In this document: positions 26,087-35,252 of the stretch, piece by piece
Position numbering within the stretch: position 1 is the first letter of the stretch
How the letters are laid out: each line of letters starts with the position of its first letter
Origin: Rhodocyclaceae bacterium
GTDB taxonomy: Bacteria; Pseudomonadota; Gammaproteobacteria; Burkholderiales; Rhodocyclaceae
DNA: 64,000 nucleotides
Reading direction: 5' to 3'
Assembly (NCBI GenBank): GCA_016704145.1
Contig: JADJAS010000001.1
Span: forward strand, 496,001-560,000
Notes under the pieces: generated by a model
The model's input: only the letters and a program-made list of their open reading frames with translations
Told to the model about the DNA's origin: nothing
The model's database searches: none
Translations under genes and position numbers: made by a program

Positions 26087-27762
26087 TGGGCGACTGGCTG
26101 CCGGCAAACTTCCATTTCCTGCGCCCCTGGGCCCTCTGGGGCCTGGTGCCGCTGCTGCCGCTCATCGTCTTCGCCCACTGGCGCGAGGGGGCGGGACGGC
26201 TGGCCGCCTGGCGCGGGCGCATCGACGCCCATTTACTGGCAGCGCTCACCGTCGGTGCCGGGCGGCGCTGGGGCTTACGCCCCATCCACACCCTGGCGCT
26301 GGCGCTGGCACTCGGCTGCCTCGGCCTGGCCGGCCCCGCCTGGCAGCGGGAACCGATGCCTCTGGTGGAGGACCGGGCGCCCCTGGTGGTGATCCTGGAC
26401 CTGGGTGCATCGATGGATGCAGTGGATGTTTCGCCGACGCGGCTGGAGCGGGCCAAGCTCAAGCTGCGGGTTCTGCTGGAACATCGGCAGGCCGCCCGCA
26501 CCGCGCTGGTGGTCTTCGGCGGCCGCAGTGCTCACCGCATCCTGCCCCTCGGCGATGATCCAAACCTGCTGCTCACCTACGTGCCGGCCCTGGGCACCGA
26601 CCTGATGCCGGCGAACCCGCCCGGCGCGGGCAAGGCCCTGGCCGCCGCCTTGAGCCTGGCTGCCGGGATGCTGGAGAAGGAGCCGACCCCCGGCAGTTTT
26701 CTGCTGCTCACCGACGGTTTCGACGTAAGCCAGGCCGAGGCCATGCTGGCTTTCCGCGAGCGTTCTCGCAGCGAGATCCTGCTCCTGGCTTTCGGCGGCG
26801 ATGCGCCAGCCGCCCTGCGCCGCGCTGACGGAGGCTACGTTACCGACGCCGCTGGTCACCGACTGACAGCCCGCCTGGGCCGGGCGGGTCTGGAAGCCGC
26901 GGCCGCCGGTGGGCTGTGGCTGGCCTCGGCCACCGCCGATGACCGCGACATCGAAGCAGTCGAGGCGCGCATCCAGCGGCACATGGCCGAGGCCCTGGCC
27001 GACGATCCCGCGGCGCGCTGGCGCGACCGGGGCATCTGGCTGGCGCTGCCCGCCGCGGCCTTGCTGCTGCTCGCCTTCCGCCCCGGCTGGGCGGTGCGCT
27101 GGAGCCAGGGGCTGCTCCTGGCTATGTGCCTGGGCACGAGTTGGCCGGCCGGCCCGGCCCGCGCCGCCGAGCCCGGCCGGCAAGATTGGCGCTTCGCCGA
27201 TCTCTGGGCGAGCCGCGATCAACAGGGGCGCTGGCAATTCGAGCACGGGCGCCACGACGCGGCCGCCGCCAGTTTCGCCGATCCGCTCTGGCGCGGCATC
27301 GCCCTTTACCGCGCCGGACGCTACGCCGAGGCCGCCGACGCCTTCGCCGCCGTGGATACCGCCGAGGGCCAGTACAACCTGGGCAACACCCTGGCCCACC
27401 TGGGCAGCTACCCGGAAGCCCTGGCCGCCTACGACCAGGCCCTGGGCCGCCGCCCGGCCTGGCCCGAGGCCCTGGCCAACCGAGCCCTGGTGGCGGCCCT
27501 GCTGCCGGCCAAGACCGCCGATGACCAGGAGCGGGGAGAGGGCCACCCGGATGAACTTGACCAGTCCCCCTTCGGCCAAAAGCGCAAGGGTCGCAAGCTG
27601 GTCCGGCAACTGACCCTCAGCGAGGCGGAGATCGCCCGCTTGTGGCTGGCCCGCATCCAGATCAGCCCGGCTGGCTTCCTGAAGCAGCGCTTCACCATGG
27701 AGGCCCAGGCCGCCGAGGGTGCCGTAGCGGGGAACGGTGTTGGCCCAAGGATGCAGCCATGA
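26086..27762 (+). CDS. BatB-like VWA protein fused to a TPR (BatC-like) domain
   Basis: A 558-residue protein combining two usual Bat proteins. Residues 1-350 are BatB-like: N-terminal membrane segments, a VWA domain and a membrane helix at about 322-335. Then comes a periplasm-like region with tetratricopeptide repeats at about 400-470 (YNLGNTLAHLGSYPEALAAYDQALGRRP). The MIDAS motif is DLGASM (105-110): the first Ser of DxSxS is Gly, unlike the neighbouring BatA, so metal binding may be weakened. The ATG overlaps the BatA stop by one base. An ATGA-type overlap leads into BatD. Confidence 0.87.
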   Translation: MGDWLPANFHFLRPWALWGLVPLLPLIVFAHWREGAGRLAAWRGRIDAHLLAALTVGAGRRWGLRPIHTLALALALGCLGLAGPAWQREPMPLVEDRAPLVVILDLGASMDAVDVSPTRLERAKLKLRVLLEHRQAARTALVVFGGRSAHRILPLGDDPNLLLTYVPALGTDLMPANPPGAGKALAAALSLAAGMLEKEPTPGSFLLLTDGFDVSQAEAMLAFRERSRSEILLLAFGGDAPAALRRADGGYVTDAAGHRLTARLGRAGLEAAAAGGLWLASATADDRDIEAVEARIQRHMAEALADDPAARWRDRGIWLALPAAALLLLAFRPGWAVRWSQGLLLAMCLGTSWPAGPARAAEPGRQDWRFADLWASRDQQGRWQFEHGRHDAAAASFADPLWRGIALYRAGRYAEAADAFAAVDTAEGQYNLGNTLAHLGSYPEALAAYDQALGRRPAWPEALANRALVAALLPAKTADDQERGEGHPDELDQSPFGQKRKGRKLVRQLTLSEAEIARLWLARIQISPAGFLKQRFTMEAQAAEGAVAGNGVGPRMQP

Positions 27763-29123
27763 GGCGAAATCTGGCGACCTTGCTGCTGAGTATTATCCTT
27801 ACGTTGGCGCTGGTGACGACCACGGCGGCGGCGGTCACGGCGGCGCCCGAAGGTACACCCATCCTGCGCATGAACCTTGAACCTCGCGGCCCGGTGGAAC
27901 TGGGTATAGACCTGACCCTGCATGTGGAAGTCCTGGTGCCCACCTGGTTCCTGGACGCGCCGCGTTTTCCCGAGACCTTCGAATTACCGGGCGCCACCGT
28001 CGAACTGATCCGGGGCTCGGCACAAAACCTCTCGGAAACCATAGGCGGCAGTACCTGGGCGGGGCTGCGCCGGGATTACCGGATCCAGCCCCTGAATCCT
28101 GGCAAGTTCCAACTGCCCTCCCTGGTGGTGGCCATCACCTATGCCCGCGCAGGCGGCAAGGGACCGCGTACCCTGACCGTGCGCGGCCAGGCCGGCTCAA
28201 GCGTCACGGTCACGGTACCGGAAGCCGCGGCCCGGCTCGACCCTTTCATCGCCGCTCATCGGCTGCGTGTCAGTCAGCGCGTGGAGCGGCCAACCGAAGC
28301 CCTGGGGGCGGGCGATGCGGTACGCCGCAGCATCGTCATTGAAAGCGACGCCGCCACGGCGGGATTGCCGGCGGCCGCTTGGCCCCAGGCGCCCGGTGCC
28401 CGCCTGTCCCTGGATCCGCCGCGCAGCCGGGAAAGCCGCGTCAATGCCGCCGCGCGTCCGCTGCTGACCCGCGAGCAATCAGGTACCTGGATATTCGAAC
28501 AGCCCGGCCAGTACCAGTTGCCGGCCGTAACCCTCGATTGGTGGGACTTGTCCGGCCGGCAATTGCGGCGCAGCCAACTGCCAGCCGTGCCGCTCACGGT
28601 CGGCCCGGCCGGAGCGACGGCGGTGTTCGCTTTGCCCGAAGCCGTGACTGCACCGGCCCCAGGGCCGGCGTGGCCCAGCCGACGCGCTGTCGCTCTGGCT
28701 CTGGCTCTAGCTGCGGGCATGGGCCTGTGGCTGGCCTGGCGCAGCCGACGCCTCGGACAACGGGCAGTGTCCTGGCTTGGGGCCTTGGGGCAGGCCTGGG
28801 AGCGTTCCGAGTGGTGGCTGTTCCGGCGGCTGGTCGGGGCCTGCCGGCGTCACGATGCGGGTGCTGCCCAAGCGGCGCTGCACGCCTGGCTGAACAATTG
28901 CGCCGCCCCCCAGCCGGGGCTGAACCAATGGTTGCTGGATCGGACACCGTCCCCGGAACTTGCGGCGGCCCTGGCCAACCTGGCCAGCACACTCTATGGT
29001 GTCAATCCAACCGGCCCCTGGCGCGGCACCGCCCTGGCCGGCCAGTTAAGCCTTGCCCGCCGGCACCTGCCGCGGTGCCGACCGACCCCGACCAACGCCC
29101 TGCCCACCACGCTCAACCCATGA
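27759..29123 (+). CDS. BatD-like membrane protein
   Basis: A 454-residue protein with a signal peptide (LLLSIILTLALVTTTAAAVTAAPEG), a long periplasmic beta-rich region and a late membrane helix at about residues 307-325 (AVALALALAAGMGLWLAW) before a cytoplasmic tail. This is the layout of BatD, the last member of many aerotolerance operons. Segment WLDAPRFPETFELPG-like (positions near residue 65) and FEQPGQYQLPAVTLDWWD fit the family. It overlaps the preceding gene by four bases and ends the operon, 38 bp from the convergent NTF2-like gene. Confidence 0.8.
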   Translation: MRRNLATLLLSIILTLALVTTTAAAVTAAPEGTPILRMNLEPRGPVELGIDLTLHVEVLVPTWFLDAPRFPETFELPGATVELIRGSAQNLSETIGGSTWAGLRRDYRIQPLNPGKFQLPSLVVAITYARAGGKGPRTLTVRGQAGSSVTVTVPEAAARLDPFIAAHRLRVSQRVERPTEALGAGDAVRRSIVIESDAATAGLPAAAWPQAPGARLSLDPPRSRESRVNAAARPLLTREQSGTWIFEQPGQYQLPAVTLDWWDLSGRQLRRSQLPAVPLTVGPAGATAVFALPEAVTAPAPGPAWPSRRAVALALALAAGMGLWLAWRSRRLGQRAVSWLGALGQAWERSEWWLFRRLVGACRRHDAGAAQAALHAWLNNCAAPQPGLNQWLLDRTPSPELAAALANLASTLYGVNPTGPWRGTALAGQLSLARRHLPRCRPTPTNALPTTLNP

Positions 29124-29161
29124 CCGCGACTGATCTCCGCGGAGCTACTATTCGCAGTCCC

Positions 29162-29599
29162 TTAACCTGGCCGCTGAAAAATCGAGATATCGCCGACGCT
29201 GGCGTGGTTGAGCTTGCGTCTATGGCTGATGCGCCAAAGACCTTCGTGCTTGCGCCACTCATCTTGATATTCGCCGAGGGTGGCGAAAGTCAGTCGTGCC
29301 TTCTCGCCGAGACCGAGGTGCCGGTCGAAGACGTAGGCGCTGCTACGCGCCTCGTCCCCTTGGACGTCGATCAGTACATTGCCGAGAAGATGCTGGGTTG
29401 GGCCACAGACGTCGAGGAAGCGGCGGAAGGTGGCGATGATGGCGGCACTGCCGGCCAGCGGCCCGGTGCCGATCTCGGCGGTGGCGTCGGGCCAGAAGAG
29501 TTCGACCAGGCCGGTCCAGTCGCGCTCATCCATGCCCCGCGCCACCTTGAACAAGGTGCGCTGGATTTCCCGTTCTGCCAGCAGGTCTTCGAGGGTCAT
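29162..29599 (-). CDS. NTF2-like (SnoaL-type) small protein
   Basis: A 145-residue protein of the NTF2-like fold: LAEREIQRTLFKVARGMDERDWTGLVELFWPDATAEIG is the characteristic N-terminal helix pair, and WRISHRRKLNHASVGDI the last strand. Relatives include ketosteroid isomerases, SnoaL cyclases and ring-hydroxylase beta subunits, so it could be a small isomerase or hydratase, or a binding protein. No catalytic residue can be assigned confidently. It is the last gene of block B, with GGAGGA (29616-29611) as ribosome site upstream. Confidence 0.8.
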   Translation of the reverse strand: MTLEDLLAEREIQRTLFKVARGMDERDWTGLVELFWPDATAEIGTGPLAGSAAIIATFRRFLDVCGPTQHLLGNVLIDVQGDEARSSAYVFDRHLGLGEKARLTFATLGEYQDEWRKHEGLWRISHRRKLNHASVGDISIFQRPG

Positions 29600-29607
29600 T
29601 GGGTTTA

Positions 29608-29730
29608 TTATCCTCCGTTCTGTGGGTTGGCGGGCAGCACGGGGCAGATGTGGCCGCGCAGGTTGGCGTCGCCCGCGTAGCCGTGGCTTTCCGGGCTATC
29701 GGGGATCACGGCGTTGAAGTTCGACTCCCA
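29608..29730 (-). pseudogene. Coding-like gene fragment between the crotonase and NTF2-like genes
   Basis: On the minus strand a 40-codon stretch, WESNFNAVIPDSPESHGYAG to PVLPANPQNGG, ends at a TAA at 29610-29608. Its third codon positions are nearly all G or C, as in real genes here. It has no plausible start of its own and its frame runs back into the crotonase gene. It could be the 3' remnant of a deleted gene. I do not recognise the family. Confidence 0.35.
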
Positions 29731-29752
29731 GCCCCGGAGAGCGGCGGTCGGC

Positions 29753-30571
29753 CTACTTGCCGATGTAATTCGGCTTGCGTTTTTCCTTGAAGGCCTTCAT
29801 GCCTTCACGGGCATCCTGGGTGGCGAAGATCGGCCAGCCCAGTTCCTCCTCACGTTTGAGGGCATCGGCCTCGGCGAGATGAAACTGGTTTTCGCGCAGA
29901 GAGCGGAGGATGGCTTGCACCGACAGGGGTGCGTTTTCACACAACTCCTCGGCCATGCGCCGGGCTTCGGCGAGGGCCTGACCCTTGGGCACCACCCGAT
30001 TGATCAGTCCCCACTGCAATGCTTCCTGAGCCGACACATGGCGGCCAAGGAGCAGAATCTCGGCAGCCAGCGCGTAGGGAATCTGCCGGCGCAGGCGGAT
30101 GGTCGAACCACCCAGGGGAAACAGGCCGCGCTTGCATTCGGTGACGCCGAAGACCGCGTCCTCAGCGGCCACCCGCAGGTCCGTGCCCTGGAGGATCTCG
30201 GTGCCACCGGCCAGAGCATAGCCCTCCACCGCCAGGATCACCGGCTTGCGCGGCTGCTGGTGGCGCAGCAACGCCTGCCAGTGTAGGTCGGGAATTTCCT
30301 TCATCATGGCCTGGATGTCACCGGAGTTGTCGCCGCCGGGGCCGGTCTTCAGGTCCATGCCGGCGCAGAAGGTATCGCCGGTGCCGGTGAGGATGGCGCA
30401 GTAGAGGTCGTCGTCGGCATCCAGCCGGCGCCAGGCCCGGTAGAGGCCGACCAGCATCGCGCCGTTGAGGGCGTTCTTCGCTTCCGGCCGGTTTAGGGTG
30501 ACCACCATCACATGGCCGGTCTTTTCCACCAGGCAGTTCTCGGTGCTGATATCGAGGGCTTCGGATTGCAT
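29753..30571 (-). CDS. Enoyl-CoA hydratase/isomerase (crotonase family)
   Basis: A 272-residue crotonase-fold protein. The oxyanion-hole segments are FCAGMDLKTGPGG and EGYALAGGTEILQGTDLRVA. A Glu in FGVTECKRGLFPLGG is at the position of a catalytic Glu in hydratases. The enzyme would hydrate or isomerise an enoyl-CoA. The C-terminal ending REGMKAFKEKRKPNYIGK resembles the crotonase at 46.5 kb (KEKRPPLFTGE), and both share RQIPYA, so they are probable paralogues. It is downstream of a CoA transferase in block B (gap 95 bp). Confidence 0.92.
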   Translation of the reverse strand: MQSEALDISTENCLVEKTGHVMVVTLNRPEAKNALNGAMLVGLYRAWRRLDADDDLYCAILTGTGDTFCAGMDLKTGPGGDNSGDIQAMMKEIPDLHWQALLRHQQPRKPVILAVEGYALAGGTEILQGTDLRVAAEDAVFGVTECKRGLFPLGGSTIRLRRQIPYALAAEILLLGRHVSAQEALQWGLINRVVPKGQALAEARRMAEELCENAPLSVQAILRSLRENQFHLAEADALKREEELGWPIFATQDAREGMKAFKEKRKPNYIGK

Positions 30572-30666
30572 CGTTTTCTCCAGGGATCAAGTTCAGTAAG
30601 GCCCGGCCTGTTCGCCGAGCAATGAGCAGGGGCGGCCGGTCCTGGCGGAGCCGGCCTGGTCATCAC

Positions 30667-31866
30667 TTAGCCGATCACCCGCCGCTCGCGCAACGCCGCC
30701 GGATCTGACTGCCACTTGATTTCGGCCAGGATCGCCTCGGTATGTTCGCCCAGGAAGGGTGCCCGTGCGCCGGTCGAGGGGGGCGTCCCGTCGAAGCAGG
30801 CCGGAGTGCGCGGCAAGCGGATCGGCCCGGCGCGGGGATGGTCGACGGTGACGAAGAGTTCATTGGCCTGGAACTGCGGATGATCGGGCAGTTCCTCCAC
30901 CCGCAGCGCCTTGGCGCAGGGCACATCGGCGGCTTCGAGTTGGGCAACCACCTCATCCACGAACATGCTCTCGGCGCGGAAGTAGAGCCGAACGAACAGA
31001 TCGCGCACCTCCTTGGCGTGGCGGTTGCGACCCTGCACCGTGGCAAATCGCTCGTCGCCGGAGACGTCCTCGCCAAGGATGCGGCAAGTGGCCTGGAACG
31101 AGGAATCGTCCACTGGCGCAATCTGCGCCCAGCCGTCCCGAAACTTCATCAGCCGGTTACCCTTGGCCACCTGCTGGCCGGCAACGGCGCCCTCTGGATT
31201 TCCGAACACCGCAGTCCCCGAGGCATCAGGCCACAGGAAGGCGGCCACCGCGTCGATCATGGCCACCGAGATCTCCTGCCCGCCGGCGCCCCGCTCTCGG
31301 GCGAATAGGGCGGCGCCGATGGCCTGGGCGGTGGTCAGGCCGCTCAGCTTGTCGGCGATCACCTGGTAGTACTGCTGGGGCTCGCCGGTCTGGGCATTCT
31401 CCTGGGAGTAGGCAATCCCGGCAAAGGCCTGAACGACGTTGTCGTAGGCGGGTCTGCCGGCGTACGGGCCGGATGTACCGAAGCCGGTGAGGGTCGCGTA
31501 AATCAGGCCCGGATTCAATCCCTTCAACTGGGCGTAGCCGGCACCGATGCGCTCGGCCACCCCGGGACGGAAGTTGTGCAGCACCACGTCGGCGTCGCGC
31601 ACTAGGCCCTGAAGAATGGCCTGGCCTTCCGGGTCCTTGAGATTCAGGGCGATCGAACGCTTGCCCCGGTTGAACTGCTCGAAGATGCCGGAGATACCGT
31701 TACGGGAAGCGCCGATATAGCGCAGGATGTCGCCGACACCCGGCGGCTCCACCTTGATGACATCCGCTCCCTGATCCGCCAGCACCGCCGCCGCCCCGGG
31801 CGCGGCCAGGGAGTTGGCCAACTCGATGATGCGCACACCGGCAAACGGCCCTCGCGAATGGCTCAT
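30667..31866 (-). CDS. CaiB/BaiF family CoA transferase
   Basis: A 399-residue class III CoA transferase. N-terminal FAGVRIIELANSLAAPGAAAVLADQGADVIKVEPP is typical, followed by GKRSIALNLKDPEG and YATLTGFGTSGPYAGRPAYD. The Asp in YYQVIADKLSG is at the expected catalytic position. It would move CoA between an acyl-CoA and a free acid without ATP. The ATG at 31866 follows an excellent ribosome site, GGGGGAGGGAGAC; an upstream in-frame ATG at 31908 is less likely. It shows no AMACR-like GHDINY motif, unlike the paralogue at 48.9 kb. Confidence 0.9.
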   Translation of the reverse strand: MSHSRGPFAGVRIIELANSLAAPGAAAVLADQGADVIKVEPPGVGDILRYIGASRNGISGIFEQFNRGKRSIALNLKDPEGQAILQGLVRDADVVLHNFRPGVAERIGAGYAQLKGLNPGLIYATLTGFGTSGPYAGRPAYDNVVQAFAGIAYSQENAQTGEPQQYYQVIADKLSGLTTAQAIGAALFARERGAGGQEISVAMIDAVAAFLWPDASGTAVFGNPEGAVAGQQVAKGNRLMKFRDGWAQIAPVDDSSFQATCRILGEDVSGDERFATVQGRNRHAKEVRDLFVRLYFRAESMFVDEVVAQLEAADVPCAKALRVEELPDHPQFQANELFVTVDHPRAGPIRLPRTPACFDGTPPSTGARAPFLGEHTEAILAEIKWQSDPAALRERRVIG

Positions 31867-31968
31867 GTCTCCCTCCCCCGGTATCGTTCTCAAGCATCCG
31901 GCACGCAAGCGCCCGCCACAAAGGCAACGATTAATCTTAAAGGATTGTCCCCGCGTCGCGACTGCGAT

Positions 31969-34481
31969 CTACCACTTGTAGTTGAAGCCCACACCGTAGG
32001 TACGCGGCGGGTTGTAGTTGCCGACCTGCCACAGGCCACCCATGTCGAAGCCGCCGACGATCTGCTGGTGGTCGGTCAGATTCTTCACCCACAAGGCCAG
32101 CTCGGCACTGCCCGGACCACCGATCTTGATCTTCTCCAGCGTCAGTTGGGCATTCACTATGGTCATCGCCTTCGACTTCGAATTCTCGGGCGACGGGCCC
32201 ACCGCCGCATTGGTGACCGTAGACGATTTCTGCGCCCCATAGAAGTACAGGGTGTCGCTATACCTGACGTCCACCATGCCGCGCAGGACGCCAACCGGAG
32301 TCTGCGCCAGCTTGCCCGTCACCCCCAGGGAAAAGGTGTTCTTGGGCGCTTGCAGCGGCACGGTATTGGCGGCGGCATCGACCAGGACGCGGCCAACGTT
32401 GTAGACCATGTACCGGTCAAACTTGGCGCTCAGGTAGCCGTAGCCGAACTGCACCATCCAGTCGCTGGTGATCTTGAAAGCGCCTTCCACTTCCAGGCCT
32501 TGGGTGTGGTTTTTGCCGGCGTTGACCATGGTCGGCGAAGTACTGCCCGGCGGCAGCTGCGAGAACTGAAAGTTGGTGAGGTTGGTACGGAAGACCGTGG
32601 CGCTAAACGTGCCGCGCCCGCCCAGAACCTTGCCCTTGACGCCCGCCTCATAGCTGGTCGATTTCTCGGGCTGGAAGGGCTTCATCGGGTTGCTCACCGC
32701 GGTCAGCGGCGCTTCCACCGGGTAACCGCCGCTCTTGAAGCCCTTGGCGACGCGGCCGAAGACGGTCAGGTCGTCATTGAACTTGTAGCCAAGCGCGGCC
32801 ACCGGCGTGGTGGCGGTGAACTTGGTACTGGCCGACTGCGGCGAACGAACGCCGGTCTTGTCGAAGGTCGGCTGGTAACTGACGCCCGGCGAACCCGGCA
32901 GATCGAAAGCGGCGTTGGTGTTGGCGGCCCAGACATCGCCCGACTTATCCTCACTGGTGCGGCGCACGCCGAGGGTACCGGTCAGCGCATCGGTCAGCTT
33001 GTAGTCGATTTGACCGTACACCGCCTTGGCCTTGGTGCCGACGCCGAAGTGGGTCAGGCCATAGTAGCCGGGGACAAAGCTCGGTAGCCCGAGACCGCCG
33101 GCCAGCGCGCCCTGATTCTTCGCCAGGGCGTAGCCATCATCCTTGTAGTAGTAGGCGCCGGCGACGTAGTTCATGCGCTCGGTATTGCCGATCCACTGGA
33201 ATTCGTGCGACCACGACACTTGTAGTTCTGGTTATAGTTCTGTTCAAAGACCGGTTGCGCACTGCCCGCAAGGTCACGGTTTTGGTTCATATGCATCTTC
33301 CGCACGGAACCGATGTACTTGACCGTGTTCTGGTCATTGACATTGAAAGTGGCGTTGATCGCGTGGCCCTCGGTGTCCAGGTGTTGCCAATAGGACTTGC
33401 CGGGCAGGCCGGGCACCGAACCCGGTACCGAGGTGCCGTTGCCGGCGCCAAGCATGCCCTGTACCGAGTTACAGCAGCCCGCGGCAATCATGCCGCCGAG
33501 AGCGGAACCGAAGGCGCCTTTGAACAGGGCGCCCGCGCCGGCTGCGCCGACCTGGCTGACGGCATAGTTGTACAGCCCCGAGTAGCCCCGCGTGAAGATA
33601 TTCTGCGCGCTGAACAGTGCCCCGGCGCCGGCCGGCGTGAACAAGGCCGCACCCGTCGGCAGCGCCGGCGAGAGTCCCGGATAGCGCGTGTTGTAGCCGG
33701 TGTTGTTGACCACGGCGATCGCCGTCGGCGTGCCGCTGATGTGGCTGGAATCGAAGGCGTAGGACACCTTGAGGCGCGGATTGATCTCAAGCAGCGCACC
33801 GAAGCGCACCGAAGTGCGATTATCGCTCCCCCAGTCCTTGCCATTGGGTTTGGGCATCCAGCCGTCCTGGTCGGAATTACGGATGGCGAAGTTGACCTTC
33901 AGCGGCCCCATGGCCGGCAGATCCATGGCAACCCGCTGGGACTTGAGGCCATAATTGCCGAATTCGACGCCCGCCACGCCGCTGAATTCACCCGACGGCG
34001 GCCGGCTGACGAAGTTGATCGCACCACCTTCGGTGTTGCGGCCGAACAGCGTGCCTTGCGGGCCGCGCAGCACTTCGACGCGATCGAGATCGAGCAGATC
34101 GAACATCGCACCCTGGTTCTTGCCGACGAATACGCCATCGACATAGAGACCGACGCTGGGGTCGGTCCACATGGCTGGTTGGCCGGTACCGACGCCGCGG
34201 ATGTACACCGCGGCAGTCAGAGGGGCGGCCGGTGCGGACCGCAGGGTCACGTTCGGTGCGATACCGTCGAGGGAACCGAAGCCATCGATCTTCTTGTCCT
34301 CAAGTTCACGTCCGCTGATGGCGGTAATGGAAATCGGGACATCCTGCAGCTTCTGAACCCGCTTCTGAGCGGTGACGACGACCTCTTCAATGACTTGTTG
34401 CGCCAGCACGCTGCCGCTGAATGCAGCCGCTATCGCGATCGAAATAACACGAATGGCCAACTTTCGATTGTTCGGGTACAT
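31969..34481 (-). pseudogene. TonB-dependent receptor broken by an apparent 1-base deletion
   Basis: Two overlapping frames encode one receptor. The upstream part (34481 to about 33219) has a signal peptide, TonB-box-like VIEEVVVTAQKR, and the plug with DRVEVLRGPQGTLFGRNTEGGAINFVSRPP. The downstream part (from about 33219 to 31969) has barrel strands and ends in YGVGFNYKW. At 33216-33222 the frames would join as NYNQNYKVSW if one G were restored after AAG; total length would be about 837 residues. Plug style matches receptors found in aromatic and steroid degraders. It may be a genuine loss or a sequencing error; the rest of both frames is intact. Confidence 0.85.
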
Positions 34482-34628
34482 GCGAGTCTCTCCCTTTCTA
34501 GAAATCCGCCAATATTTTTGGGGTCACGGCATATCGGTTCGCATGATTCTCACTTGGCACTAATGTTCTCGCAACATGGACAAGGGCCAACTCTGCCCGT
34601 CAAAACTTGCCAGTAGCCGTATAACAAA

Positions 34629-35108
34629 TTGAAACGTCAGTTGATATCTGGATTGTTCGTGATTAGCATGGCCCGCGAAGTTTTCGAGGCCAAACCGCGC
34701 TGGCTCTTGAAGACACCGCCGCACATCGCGTTTCTGGTCTGCGCCGCGCGTTCCGGTTTCAGTGATCATGTCGACGCCCGCCAAGTTGCCGACGAGGAAG
34801 CACGCCACTTCGCCGATCCGCTGCAACGCGGCCTGGATTATCGCGAGCGGATGTCCGATGAGAGTGCGCGCTTCTTCGACGTGTATTTCCGCGACATTCT
34901 TGCCGACCCCATTGCGACGATCGAACGGATGTACCAACACTTCGGTTTCGACTTGAGCCCGGAAGCGCGCGACGCGATGGTCACCTACCTCGAGCAACGT
35001 CCCAGTGAGAAGCACGGCCTGCATCGCTATAACCTTGAGCAGTTCGGCCTGAGCCGACAGCGGCACGGAGGTCTTTTCACCGGCTATTGCCAGCGATTCG
35101 GCCTCTGA
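34629..35108 (+). pseudogene. Sulfotransferase remnant
   Basis: A 159-codon open frame resembles the C-terminal half of the sulfotransferase at 37.5-38.7 kb: RWLLKTPPHIAFL matches RWALKAPSHMNFM, and FFDVYFRDILADPIATIERMYQHFGFDLSP plus HRYNLEQFGL match its later segments. The N-terminal PAPS-binding motif is absent, and the central HRDP motif region is replaced by unrelated-looking sequence (SGFSDHVDARQV), suggesting an internal deletion. The start would be a weak TTG. It lies on the opposite strand to block B. It probably encodes no working enzyme. Confidence 0.7.
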
Positions 35109-35143
35109 GTATCTCGGAATGGGCATTATCGCCGTCCATGGAG

Positions 35144-35180
35144 AGTCAGGTTTCCCTTTGGCGTGGCGCCACGACTGACT
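35144..35180. repeat. Nested inverted repeat between converging genes
   Basis: AGTCAG (35144-35149) and CTGACT (35175-35180) flank a perfect 12-bp palindrome, CGTGGCGCCACG (35162-35173). It lies in the gap between the sulfotransferase remnant and the SDR stop codon. It may act as a transcription-ending hairpin, although there is no T-run, or be a scar of rearrangement. Confidence 0.35.
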
Positions 35181-35252
35181 TTCGCCCCGCACAATCGATC
35201 GGCCATTTCGCAGAGCCCCCCCTGCGCATGATGAATGACTCGCCGGTCGCGC

